From positions 1 to 64,000 of the forward strand of contig NZ_BBWQ01000024.1 in NCBI RefSeq assembly GCF_001463885.1: a stretch of 64,000 nt of DNA, read 5' to 3'. The DNA is from Aureimonas altamirensis. GTDB taxonomy: Bacteria; Pseudomonadota; Alphaproteobacteria; Rhizobiales; Rhizobiaceae. Positions 54,420-62,587 of this stretch are shown here, piece by piece. The translations under genes and the position numbers were made by a program. Position 1 is the stretch's first letter; every line of letters starts with the position of its first letter. The notes beneath the pieces were generated by a model. It saw only the letters and a list, made by a program, of their open reading frames with translations. It ran no database searches and was not told the DNA's origin.

Positions 54420-55292
54420 ATGCTCAGACGAGATGTCCTGTCCATCGCCATCGCCGGGGCGCTTGGCCTTGCCGGCCCAAGGACAGCCAACGGAGCGGCC
54501 ACCGTGATCCATGAAGCCGAGGATTTCCCCTCACCTGTCGATGGCACGTCGCACCGCCTGATCCATGCGGCCGTTGGGCAGCGTCCGGCCGGCGGCTACC
54601 CCTTGCTGCTGCTGCTTGACGGCGACTCCACCTTCGAACCGGCCATCGCGCATGCCGAGCGCCTGAACCAACCCATCGTCGTGGCGGGGCTTGGCTATGG
54701 GGAGGCCGAAAGGGATGTGATCGTGGCGCGTCGCTATTACGATCTGACAAGCCAGGCGCCGGACGATGCGATTCCACGGGCCGCAGGATCACCCGCCCCG
54801 CGCACCGGTGGCCGCAAGGCCTATGCGGCATTGCTGCGGGAGACTGTCGCGCCGCGCCTGGCGCATCTATACCCTATCGACCGGGCGCGCATGACGCTGT
54901 TCGGCCATTCGCTGGGGGGCGCCTTCTGCCTGAACGCGCTTTACGACGGCGTAGGGCCCTTCACGTCCTTCGCCGCTGCCGACCCGTCGATCTGGTGGAA
55001 TGGCGGCGAGTTGTGGCAGCGGACGCTGGCCTGGAAAGGCCCGGCAAGGCAGGGACCGACGCTGGTTTCCATCACGACGTCGGGGCGGCGCGGGCAGAGG
55101 CCGGGCCAGTCCGCCGTCGACGCGCGCCGCACGGCCGAGTTGCGTGCCGGACCTGGCGGGCAGGCGATTGCCGAGCGGCTCTCGGCCCTACCGCATCTTG
55201 CGGTATCGTACAGGGACTTTCCGGAAGAGACGCACGGAAGCCTCAAGCCGGTCGCGGCGCGCCTTGCCGTCGAATCAACCCTCGTCCGGTAG
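54420..55292 (+). CDS. Exported alpha/beta hydrolase, esterase family (IroE/Fes-like)
   Basis: The protein has 290 residues. It starts with a likely Tat signal ([18 protein letters not shown]). The hydrolase core has [15 protein letters not shown], the nucleophile elbow in [18 protein letters not shown], and the catalytic His in EETHGSLKP. This layout matches siderophore esterases (IroE, BesA) and related acyl esterases of the putative esterase family. No siderophore genes are adjacent, so the substrate is uncertain. Its 3' end overlaps the convergent aroQ gene by 18 bases. Confidence 0.8.
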   Translation: MLRRDVLSIAIAGALGLAGPRTANGAATVIHEAEDFPSPVDGTSHRLIHAAVGQRPAGGYPLLLLLDGDSTFEPAIAHAERLNQPIVVAGLGYGEAERDVIVARRYYDLTSQAPDDAIPRAAGSPAPRTGGRKAYAALLRETVAPRLAHLYPIDRARMTLFGHSLGGAFCLNALYDGVGPFTSFAAADPSIWWNGGELWQRTLAWKGPARQGPTLVSITTSGRRGQRPGQSAVDARRTAELRAGPGGQAIAERLSALPHLAVSYRDFPEETHGSLKPVAARLAVESTLVR

Positions 55293-55718
55293 CGCCAGAA
55301 GCGCCTCGAGCGCCAGATGATACGACCGGTCGCCGAAACCGGCGACCACGCCCACGGCGACGGGTGACAGATAGGAATGGTGGCGGAAGCTTTCCCGCGC
55401 GTGGACATTGGAAAGATGCACCTCCACCATTCTGGCGCGCGAAGCCTTCACGGCATCCGCAAGCGCCACCGACGTATGCGTGTAGGCGCCGGCGTTCAGG
55501 ATGATCCCCGCGCCATCGAGGCCGGCCTCCTGCACGAAACCCACAAGGTCGCCCTCGCTGTTGGACTGGCGGAACTGCAGTGCGACCCGCCCGCCGGCCC
55601 TGGCGCGGAGGTCGGCCTCGATATCGGCAAGCGTCTTTGCACCATATATGCCGGGCTCGCGGAGCCCGAGCAGGTTCAGATTGGGCCCGTTGATGACGAC
55701 GATCCTGGCAAACGGCAT
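55275..55718 (-). CDS. aroQ: 3-dehydroquinate dehydratase, type II
   Basis: The 147-residue shikimate-pathway enzyme removes water from 3-dehydroquinate. The family start [17 protein letters not shown] carries the catalytic Tyr, [14 protein letters not shown] follows, then [19 protein letters not shown], and the conserved [19 protein letters not shown] lies near the C-terminus. The start MPFARIVV at 55718 is preferred; an upstream ATG at 55733 adds five residues. The type II enzyme acts as a dodecamer. Confidence 0.95.
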   Translation of the reverse strand: MPFARIVVINGPNLNLLGLREPGIYGAKTLADIEADLRARAGGRVALQFRQSNSEGDLVGFVQEAGLDGAGIILNAGAYTHTSVALADAVKASRARMVEVHLSNVHARESFRHHSYLSPVAVGVVAGFGDRSYHLALEALLALPDEG

Positions 55719-55782
55719 TGATGGCTCCCCCAAAAGTCTTCACATGACGCCAAGCACATAGACCATTCGGAGCGTACGCAAC

Positions 55783-56355
55783 ATGTTGGACAGGGCCGAT
55801 CTTCGCGCCTTCTTTGCGGCCGATGCGGCCAGTGTCGCGGAGCGGCTGATCGGATGGAGCCTGTTCATCGATGGGGTGGGCGGCCGGATCGTGGAAACCG
55901 AAGCCTATGACAGCGACGACCCCGCATCGCACAGCCATCGTGGCAGGACGCCGCGCAACGGCGCAATGTTCGGCGAAACGGCGCATGCCTATGTCTACCG
56001 GTCCTACGGCATCCACTGGTGCCTCAACTTCGTCTGCGATGCGCATCGCCCGGGAAGCGCGGTCCTGATCCGGGCGCTGGAACCGCTTGCAGGCCAGGAC
56101 CGGATGGCCGAGCGGCGCGGGACAGCGGCGCCGGCACTGCTCTGCTCCGGCCCCGGCCGGCTGGCGCAGGCACTGGGAATAGACGCCAGCCATAATGGCC
56201 GCGACCTGTGCGCCCCGCCCTTCGAATTGCAGCCGCCTGCCGGCCCTTCCCAGGTCTGGCGCGGGCCGCGCATCGGCATCAGCAAGGCGGTCCACATTCC
56301 ATGGCGCTTTGCTGTCATGGGCTCCCCATTCCTCAGCCGCCCGGCGCGGCTATGA
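55783..56355 (+). CDS. DNA-3-methyladenine glycosylase (AAG/MPG family)
   Basis: The 190-residue enzyme excises alkylated purines. The catalytic Glu lies in GGRIVETEAYDSDDPASHS. The intercalating-loop block AHAYVYRSYGIHWCLNFVC and the late GPGRLAQALGI block are typical of the family. The length is normal. It is divergent from aroQ with a 64-base spacer. Confidence 0.93.
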   Translation: MLDRADLRAFFAADAASVAERLIGWSLFIDGVGGRIVETEAYDSDDPASHSHRGRTPRNGAMFGETAHAYVYRSYGIHWCLNFVCDAHRPGSAVLIRALEPLAGQDRMAERRGTAAPALLCSGPGRLAQALGIDASHNGRDLCAPPFELQPPAGPSQVWRGPRIGISKAVHIPWRFAVMGSPFLSRPARL

Positions 56356-56895
56356 CAATGGCAGGGGCGTAGGCCCATACACCCCTTCCGGGGGACTGGA
56401 CGTTCAAAACGACGCGGACTCCGTCGAATTCGTCTCACCTGGCCCATATCGAGGTAGCTTTACCCCCTGAAGGAGTCACCCTGCCGCCAAAAGCAGTGGT
56501 GCCAACCGCTCCAAACCGGCCGGACGACTGAACAACCATTCAACGGAAGGGGTAGAAAATGCGGCTGTTGGCCATGAAACCGTTGGCCCGGCAATAGGTG
56601 AGCGCGCATCTGTGTGAGTCTTTCTCGCAACGCACAGTATCGATTTCCGCATCGCATTTAACATTTGTTAATTACGCAACCGCTGGTAGGCGATAGCCAT
56701 ACATCCATCGGAGGGGACGCCTCGTCGGAAGATGATGAGCCCGCTCAGAAAGATTACCAAAGCTTTTGTTTTTTCGTACCGAGAAACATTGGCGTCCGAC
56801 CGAGTTTTGGCGACGCCGTACAACTGATTGAAGAACACCGGGCCCAGCCGTCTCGTTTTTGTAGATGGGCCAACCGTTTTAGATGGAGGTTTCAC
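56356..56895. other. Gene-poor leader region of the LuxR-type gene
   Basis: These 540 bases hold only a possible 12-codon frame (56559-56597) and the promoter region of the luxR-type gene. AT-rich DNA at 56660-56680 (AACATTTGTTAATTACG) may be promoter DNA. GGCGTC (56790) and GACGCC (56811) can pair as a small stem. Nothing else is supported. Confidence 0.4.
56559..56597 (+). CDS. Possible 12-residue leader peptide
   Basis: ATG CGG CTG TTG followed by nine more codons ends in TAG and encodes MRLLAMKPLARQ. GGAAGGGG lies 8 bases before the ATG, a stronger ribosome-binding site than chance would suggest. There is no downstream hairpin that would make it a clear attenuator. It may be spurious. 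Confidence 0.22.
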   Translation: MRLLAMKPLARQ

Positions 56896-57696
56896 ATGCT
56901 CGATAAGGTGCACAGCACGGGCCGGACCATGCCGCAGGCCGGTATCCTCGCCAACCAGCACAATTACCGTTCCGTCCACAGCGCCGTTGCCGCCAATGCG
57001 CGCAATGACGATACGGACCACGATGCAGAGCGCACGCATGTCGTGATCATCGACAGCCGGCAGCTCGAGCGCGAATGCCTTGCCAGCAGCCTCTGCGCCC
57101 AGAGCGCCGACCTGCAGATCGCAACCTTCTCCAATGTCGAAGGCTGGCGCCAGGCGCGTGCCCGTCACCCGGAGACGGCGGTCATCCTGCTGCATCTCGG
57201 CAACCGCAAGATCACCGATTTCGGCATTGCCGCCGATGTCAGCCGCGTCGTCGCCGAGGCCGCGCCGGTGCCGGTTATCGTGATCGCCGATACGGAAGAG
57301 ATGCCCCAGATCGTCAAGGCACTCGAATGCGGCGCCAAGGGCTTCATCCCGACCACCGTCACCATCGGCGTCGCGATCGAGGCCATCGAGCTGACGCTGG
57401 CCGGCGGCGCCTTCGTGCCCGCTTCCAGCATCCTCGCCATGCAGTCCATGCTGGAATCCGGCCACGCCCCGGAGCGCCCGCTAAACGGCATGTTCACCGC
57501 CCGCCAGATGGCGGTCGTGGATGCGCTGCGCCGCGGCAAGGCCAACAAGATCATCGCTTACGAGCTGAACCTGCGTGAGAGCACGGTGAAGGTCCATGTG
57601 CGTAACATCATGAAGAAGTTGAAGGCGACGAACCGCACGGAAGTCGCGTTCAAGATCCGCGATCTGCTGCCGGAAACGGCTGGTCCGTCCATCTGA
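56896..57696 (+). CDS. LuxR/NarL-type regulator with degenerate receiver domain
   Basis: The protein has 266 residues. A receiver-like domain covers about 47-180 and a LuxR HTH 198-260 (MFTARQMAVVDALRRGKANK, then AYELNLRESTVKVHVRNIMK). In the receiver the phospho-acceptor Asp is replaced by His100 (VILLHLG). One of the two acidic pocket residues is Ser54 (IIDSRQ), and the Lys of the last strand is absent (GFIPTTV). It should therefore act without phosphorylation. ATG at 56896 follows TGGAGG. It stands alone, convergent with rlpA. Confidence 0.88.
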   Translation: MLDKVHSTGRTMPQAGILANQHNYRSVHSAVAANARNDDTDHDAERTHVVIIDSRQLERECLASSLCAQSADLQIATFSNVEGWRQARARHPETAVILLHLGNRKITDFGIAADVSRVVAEAAPVPVIVIADTEEMPQIVKALECGAKGFIPTTVTIGVAIEAIELTLAGGAFVPASSILAMQSMLESGHAPERPLNGMFTARQMAVVDALRRGKANKIIAYELNLRESTVKVHVRNIMKKLKATNRTEVAFKIRDLLPETAGPSI

Positions 57697-57778
57697 GGAT
57701 AGCGGCGCGGCGTCAGCATAGACGCCTTGCCCGCAAGTATCATTTCAGTAAAAGCATAACTTAAAGTCTTTTCCTATT

Positions 57779-57812
57779 GGCGGGCGTCGTGTCCCATGGA
57801 CACGCGCCCGCC
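57779..57812. terminator. Long hairpin between convergent luxR-type and rlpA genes
   Basis: GGCGGGCG plus CGTGTCC pair with GGACACG plus CGCCCGCC (one bulged T), giving a 15-bp stem around CAT. Going plus-ward, TTTTT follows 7 bases later, so it probably ends luxR transcription and may also serve rlpA. Confidence 0.7.
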
Positions 57813-57823
57813 CATCGCCTTTT

Positions 57824-58213
57824 TCAGGCGCAATCCCGCGTGCCGGAGCCGTCTGCCGGCTCGATCTGCACGCGCGCATGGCCGGCTCCGATAAAGCCCA
57901 GCTTCTGCGCAGCCCCTTTTGAAAGGTCGATCAACCGTCCCCGTACGAAGGGGCCCCGATCGTTGATCCGCACCACCACGGATTTGGAATTTTTGAGGTT
58001 CGTTACCTTGACCTTCGTGCCGATCGGCAAGGTCTTGTGCGCCGCCGTCATGGCGGCCGGGTTCATCATTTCGCCCGATGCCGTACGGGATTTCAGCGCG
58101 TACCAGGATGCGCTCCCGCAGGATGTCTTTCCTTGAGCGGCATAAGCTCCGGTTGCGGGCATGCCGAACGTCATTCCAGCCAAGATCATGGCCGCCAGGT
58201 GCAGCTTCTTCAA
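57824..58213 (-). CDS. RlpA-like septal/cell-wall double-psi beta-barrel protein
   Basis: The 129-residue protein has a signal peptide (MKKLHLAAMILAGMTFGMPA, cleaved near AYA). The mature part is the RlpA-type DPBB domain: GSASWYALKSRTASGEMMNP, HKTLPIGTKVKVTNLKNSKS, and RINDRGPFVRGRLIDLSKGA. Family members are lytic transglycosylases or septal peptidoglycan binders. There is no SPOR domain, so this is the short form. Confidence 0.9.
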   Translation of the reverse strand: MKKLHLAAMILAGMTFGMPATGAYAAQGKTSCGSASWYALKSRTASGEMMNPAAMTAAHKTLPIGTKVKVTNLKNSKSVVVRINDRGPFVRGRLIDLSKGAAQKLGFIGAGHARVQIEPADGSGTRDCA

Positions 58214-58365
58214 TATCCCCGTGTCCTGTCCTGTTTCATACGGACAGGCGCCGAGAATCGACCGTCATCGCGTCGTGATGATTGTCCCCTCGTGGCCCCC
58301 GCCGTTCGATGGCTCCTAAAGCCATGACGGATAAGGCGAAATTTCGGCGGAGAGGTTAATTCGTG

Positions 58366-59292
58366 TCAGGACGCGTCGTCGCGCAGGTTGAGCAGGCCCT
58401 CGCGATAGGTCGGAAACTCGAAGGCAAAGCCCATGTCGCGGAGCCTCTTGTTGGAGACGCGCTTGTTCTCGCCATAGAAGCTGCGCGCCATGGGACCGAG
58501 CTCAGCGGTTGCAAAATCCTGCTCCGGCGGAGCGTCCACCCCCGCCAGTTCGGCCGCAAGGGCGACGACATCCTGCGGCGGCGCAGGCTCGTTATCGGTC
58601 ACGTTGAAGATGCCGTCCGCGCGCCGGTTCATCAGGAAGCCCAGCGCCGAGGCGATGTCGTCCACATGGATGCGGTTGAAAACCTGCCCCGGCTTGACGA
58701 GGCGGCGCGCCGTGCCGGACTTCAGATTGACGAAGGCATTGCGGCCGGGGCCGTAGATTCCGGACAGCCGAACGATGGCCAGAGGAACGCCCCTGTCGTC
58801 GGCCAGCCGCCGCCACCCCTCTTCCGCCGCCAGCCGCTGGCGCGAGCGGAGCGACACCGGGGCCGGTTCGGTCGTCTCGTCCACCCATTCGCCCCCATGG
58901 TCTCCATAGACGCCGACGGTCGACAAATAGGCGATCCAGCACAGCTCCGGCGCGCCGTGGGCGATTTCGTCGCGATACCAGTGCAGCACGGCATCGCCGG
59001 CCGCTTCGCCATCCGGTGCGATGGACATCAAGAGATGTGTCGTGCGGAACAGCGCCGCGTCGATGCCGGGCCCCGGCGCCGTACCGTCGAAGATGAACGG
59101 CTTCAGCCCATGTGCGGCAAGCCCGGCCGCCTTGTCGGGCGTCCGGGTCGTAACGCCCGAAATGCCGCTTGTCGGCAGCCGTGCCGCAAAACGGCCGGCC
59201 GAATATCCATGGCCGAACACGAACAATCGGTGCGGCTGCGACCGCGAATCATCGTTTGCGGCTGCCTCGGCCGCGCCTACGCCGCCCGTCAT
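58366..59292 (-). CDS. NAD-dependent epimerase/SDR family protein (YeeZ-like)
   Basis: The 308-residue protein has a Rossmann start LFVFGHGYSAGRFAARL after a 22-residue variable N-terminus, and CWIAYLSTVGVYGDHGGEWV followed by YGPGRNAFVNL as in extended SDR proteins of the YeeZ type. The usual catalytic YxxxK is not obvious (SRQRLAAEEGWRR at that place), so it may bind but not oxidise its ligand. It is the last gene of a four-gene operon and overlaps the pentarepeat gene (ATGA). Confidence 0.82.
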   Translation of the reverse strand: MTGGVGAAEAAANDDSRSQPHRLFVFGHGYSAGRFAARLPTSGISGVTTRTPDKAAGLAAHGLKPFIFDGTAPGPGIDAALFRTTHLLMSIAPDGEAAGDAVLHWYRDEIAHGAPELCWIAYLSTVGVYGDHGGEWVDETTEPAPVSLRSRQRLAAEEGWRRLADDRGVPLAIVRLSGIYGPGRNAFVNLKSGTARRLVKPGQVFNRIHVDDIASALGFLMNRRADGIFNVTDNEPAPPQDVVALAAELAGVDAPPEQDFATAELGPMARSFYGENKRVSNKRLRDMGFAFEFPTYREGLLNLRDDAS

Positions 59293-59669
59293 CGACGGCG
59301 GAGCCAGCCGGGCGTGAGGCTGGACAGAGGGGGCGGCACGATATGCTCGATCTCCAGCGTGCCGATCGTCAGATGGTCGATCTCGGCCTTGCCGACGCGC
59401 GCCTTGCCCACGGACAATCGCCCGATGGCGAAGGCCCCGATGGCAAATGCGCCTACCGCAAAGGCACCGACGGCCAGGGCGCCGATGCTGCCGGCGCCCA
59501 GATGCCGGGTTTCGCGGAAGCCATCGGGCAGGCCGATACCGCCATCGCGAAGGGCGGCGCGCGCCCGCTCGAAATCGCCATGGGCCGCGTTGCGCGCCGC
59601 ATCGGCGACGGCGGCACCCTTTTCCTGGGCGACTTCCTTCAATTCATCGGCTCGTTTCGACCAGCGCAT
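59289..59669 (-). CDS. Small protein with ten G-x-x-x-[VI] five-residue repeats
   Basis: The protein has 126 residues. An acidic/basic helix (1-40) is followed by about ten consecutive five-residue repeats at 58-107 (GAGSI, GALAV, GAFAV, GAFAI twice, GRLSV, GKARV, GKAEI, DHLTI, GTLEI). This is a regular register that should form a solenoid or beta-helix, distantly like pentapeptide-repeat proteins but with Gly in place of the usual A-(D/N)-L. It starts 26 bases inside the queG 3' end and overlaps the SDR gene. I do not know its function. Confidence 0.8.
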   Translation of the reverse strand: MRWSKRADELKEVAQEKGAAVADAARNAAHGDFERARAALRDGGIGLPDGFRETRHLGAGSIGALAVGAFAVGAFAIGAFAIGRLSVGKARVGKAEIDHLTIGTLEIEHIVPPPLSSLTPGWLRRR

Positions 59670-60813
59670 GCCACTCTCCCCTGACCAGATCGTCATCCTC
59701 GTTAACAAGGGCGGCATCCCGCGCCGCCAAGGCCCCGGACGGAGAAAGCCGGCCGAATGCCCATACCGCCATCGCCCTGACAAGGGCGGCCTCATCGCCC
59801 AGAAGGCGCGTCACCTGCGGCAGAAGCGCGTCCAACCCGGAGTTTCCGGCCGCGATCAGGCAATTGGACACGAACTTGTCGCGGCCGATGCGCTTGACCG
59901 GAGAACCGCTGAACAACGCCCGGAAATCCGCGTCGGTCAGACGCATCAGGCTTTCCAGTGAAGGCGCGTTGAGATCGTCGCGCGCCTGCAGCCGCGCCTC
60001 GCGCGCGGTGCTGGCAAACTTGTTCCATGGGCAGACGGCAAGGCAGTCGTCGCAGCCATAGATGCGGTTGCCCATGGCCGGTCGCAACGCGCGGGGCACG
60101 AGCGCCTTCGTCTCGATCGTCAGGTATGAGATGCAGCGGCGGGCATCGAGCTGGTAGGGCGCGGGGAACGCGTCCGTCGGGCAGATATCCTGGCAGGCCC
60201 GGCACGACCCGCAGGCATCCGACGCGGCCGTGTCCGGCGTCAGCGCAAGCGTGGTCGCGATGGAGCCGAGAAAAAGCCACGAGCCATGCTCCCGGCTGAC
60301 AAGGTTGGTATGCTTGCCCTGCCATCCGAGCCCTGCCGCCTGCCCCAACGGCTTTTCCAGCAGCGGCGCCGTATCGACGAAGACCTTGACCGAGTGGCTC
60401 TCATCCGGCCGCATCTGCCGGATGCGCCCCATCAGGCGGCCGGCAAGCTCCTTCAGCCTGCCCTTGATGACATCATGATAGTCGCGGTTGCGCGCATAGA
60501 CCGAGATGACGCCCTGCGCCTTGTTTTCCAGAGCTTCCAGCGGGTCGAAGCCCGGGCCGTAGTTCATTCCGAGCACGATGACGCTGCGGGCCTCGGCCCA
60601 CATGGACGTCACGCCGCGGCGGCGCTCCGCCGTTTCGGCGATCCAGCCCATGGTGCCGTATCGGCCCTCTTCCACGAAGGTGTCGAAGCGCTCCACGACC
60701 ACCTCGTCGGTCCGCGCAGATGCGACGCCCACGGCGTCGAAGCCGAGGCGGTGGGCTTCTGTTTCGAGAAAAGACCGAAACCGGTCTTCCGCAGGGGGCG
60801 GCAGCGCATCCAT
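59644..60813 (-). CDS. queG: Epoxyqueuosine reductase
   Basis: The 389-residue enzyme carries out the last step of tRNA queuosine synthesis, reducing epoxyqueuosine. The cobalamin-binding catalytic domain contains RSVIVLGMNYGPG near residue 77 and GWQGKHTNLVSREHGSWLFL near 173. Two 4Fe-4S motifs follow: CGSCRACQDICP and CDDCLAVCPWNKF. A C-terminal HEAT-like region closes it. It is second in the GST-queG-pentarepeat-SDR operon. Confidence 0.95.
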   Translation of the reverse strand: MDALPPPAEDRFRSFLETEAHRLGFDAVGVASARTDEVVVERFDTFVEEGRYGTMGWIAETAERRRGVTSMWAEARSVIVLGMNYGPGFDPLEALENKAQGVISVYARNRDYHDVIKGRLKELAGRLMGRIRQMRPDESHSVKVFVDTAPLLEKPLGQAAGLGWQGKHTNLVSREHGSWLFLGSIATTLALTPDTAASDACGSCRACQDICPTDAFPAPYQLDARRCISYLTIETKALVPRALRPAMGNRIYGCDDCLAVCPWNKFASTAREARLQARDDLNAPSLESLMRLTDADFRALFSGSPVKRIGRDKFVSNCLIAAGNSGLDALLPQVTRLLGDEAALVRAMAVWAFGRLSPSGALAARDAALVNEDDDLVRGEWHALVETSR

Positions 60814-60847
60814 ACGGCTTTTATACAGGCTGGCCCCGGCTTTGCGT

Positions 60848-61540
60848 TCAGAAATCGAGTTCGCCGTAATGGGCGGCCGGCGGTATTCCGCGGATCCGCT
60901 CCTGCAGGAAGGGGCGGAAGGACGGGCGCGACTTGATACGCATGTACCAGTCCTTGGCTACGGGGTCGTCTTCCCAGCGTACTTCGCCGAGATAATCCAG
61001 CACTGAGATAGCGGCCGCGGCGGACAGGTCGGCATAGGACAAATGCGACCCGGCCAGCCAGTTGCGGCTTTCGGAAAGCCAGCCGATGTAGCGCACATGG
61101 TTCTTCAGATTGGCACGCGCAGCCCGCATGGCCGACGAATCGGGGGCGCCGCCGCCCTCGGCCGCCGTCATTTCGCGTTTGAAGACGCGCTCGCGGACCA
61201 GATAGCGCGTCACCTCGCCTTCCATCTTGCCGAGGAACCAGTCGGTCAGGCGCCGGATCTCCGCGCGCTCGAAAGGCTTTTCGGCCAGCAGCCGCCTGTC
61301 GCGCTGAAACACGCCGCGCGTCTCGTCCAGATATTCGGCCGCCACCATGCCGCCCACGATCGGCGGTCCGTTGTCCTCGACCAGCACCGGCACCGTGCCG
61401 GCAAGGTTCAGCGCCAACAGTTCCTTGCTGCGCTCCCACGGGCGTTCGTCGACGAGCTCGAAGCGCTCACCGTATTCCGTCATCACCAGGCGCAGGAACC
61501 TGCACGCAGCGGACATGGGGTGATGATGGAGCCTGAGCAT
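60848..61540 (-). CDS. Glutathione S-transferase family protein
   Basis: The 230-residue protein has LHHHPMSAACRFLRLVMTEY at the N-terminus (thioredoxin-like, active-site region), the cis-Pro of GTVPVLVEDNGPPIVG near residue 49, and a helical C-terminal domain with AGSHLSYADLSAAAAISVLD, the conserved N-capping box. It starts the operon leading to queG, 35 bases upstream. The substrate is unknown. Confidence 0.9.
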   Translation of the reverse strand: MLRLHHHPMSAACRFLRLVMTEYGERFELVDERPWERSKELLALNLAGTVPVLVEDNGPPIVGGMVAAEYLDETRGVFQRDRRLLAEKPFERAEIRRLTDWFLGKMEGEVTRYLVRERVFKREMTAAEGGGAPDSSAMRAARANLKNHVRYIGWLSESRNWLAGSHLSYADLSAAAAISVLDYLGEVRWEDDPVAKDWYMRIKSRPSFRPFLQERIRGIPPAAHYGELDF

Positions 61541-61722
61541 GAGTCGTCTTGTCTTAACCTCCGGCCGTTCGGGCGATGTGCGGAGATAGCCGAATCAATG
61601 ATTTGTCCGCAAGGGTGCTTAGGCGGGCGCCTTGCTTGAAACTGATGTCACAATACGGACGGGTTGATCCGCATGGTGCAGTGCGCAATGACAGGGGCTG
61701 GATAGACACGAGGGGACGGCGC

Positions 61723-62529
61723 TTGCAGTTCAACGATATTTTCGACGCCACGCTGCTTGGCCTGATCGAAGGTCTGACGGAATTCATACCCGTTTCGTCG
61801 ACGGCGCACCTGTTGCTGATCGGGCAGGCCATCGGCTGGCGCTCGACGGGCCACAGTTTCGAGGTCCTGATCCAGCTCGGCGCGGTCCTGGCCGTCCTGT
61901 CGGTCTATTTCGGCAAGCTGTGGCATCTGGCCCGGACGCTGCCGACCGATGCGCGCAGCCGCCGCTTCGTACTGGGCATCCTCGTCGCCTTCCTGCCGGC
62001 CGCCATCATCGGCGCAATGGCGCATGGCTTCATCAAGGGCGTCCTGTTCGATTCGCCTGCCATCATCTGCATCGCGCTGATCGTTGGCGGCTTCATCCTT
62101 CTCTACATAGACAGGATGCCCCGCAGGATCCGCTACAAGGATGCGATGGAGTTTCCTCCGTCGGTCTGCCTGGCTATCGGCTTTTTCCAGTGCCTTGCGA
62201 TGATTCCCGGTACGTCCCGTTCCGGCGCCACGATCGCCGGGGCGCTGCTGATGGGAACGGACAAGCGCTCGGCGGCCGAATTCTCGTTCTTCCTTGCCAT
62301 GCCCACAATGGCCGGCGCCTTCACCTACGATCTCATCAAGAATCGCAACATCCTGTCGACCGACGACATGATGCTGATCGTCATCGGCTTCGTGGCTGCC
62401 TTCCTGTCGGCGCTCTTCGTGGTGAAGTTCCTGCTGGACTTCGTGTCCAGACACGGCTTCGCACCGTTCGCCTGGTGGCGCATCATCTTCGGGACGGCCG
62501 GGCTGATCGCCCTCTACGCCTTCGCCTGA
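61723..62529 (+). CDS. uppP: Undecaprenyl-diphosphatase (BacA/UppP)
   Basis: The 268-residue membrane phosphatase recycles the C55 lipid carrier for cell-wall and O-antigen synthesis. About eight TM segments are present, with the active-site blocks [19 protein letters not shown] near residue 15 and [17 protein letters not shown] near 160. TTG at 61723 gives the usual N-terminus ([16 protein letters not shown]) and follows GAGGGGACGG; earlier in-frame starts would add about 49 non-conserved residues. Confidence 0.94.
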   Translation: MQFNDIFDATLLGLIEGLTEFIPVSSTAHLLLIGQAIGWRSTGHSFEVLIQLGAVLAVLSVYFGKLWHLARTLPTDARSRRFVLGILVAFLPAAIIGAMAHGFIKGVLFDSPAIICIALIVGGFILLYIDRMPRRIRYKDAMEFPPSVCLAIGFFQCLAMIPGTSRSGATIAGALLMGTDKRSAAEFSFFLAMPTMAGAFTYDLIKNRNILSTDDMMLIVIGFVAAFLSALFVVKFLLDFVSRHGFAPFAWWRIIFGTAGLIALYAFA

Positions 62530-62565
62530 GGGCGGATCGGCGCCGCAACGGCGCCCCGCCCCTCC
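62529..62565. terminator. GC-rich hairpin between convergent uppP and NDUFA9-like genes
   Basis: GAGGGCGG with GGCGCCG pairs with CGGCGCC and CCGCCCCTC around a CAA loop, directly at the uppP stop. No T-run follows, so termination efficiency is uncertain. Confidence 0.45.
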
Positions 62566-62587
62566 CTGCCCCGGGTCATTCAGGCAT

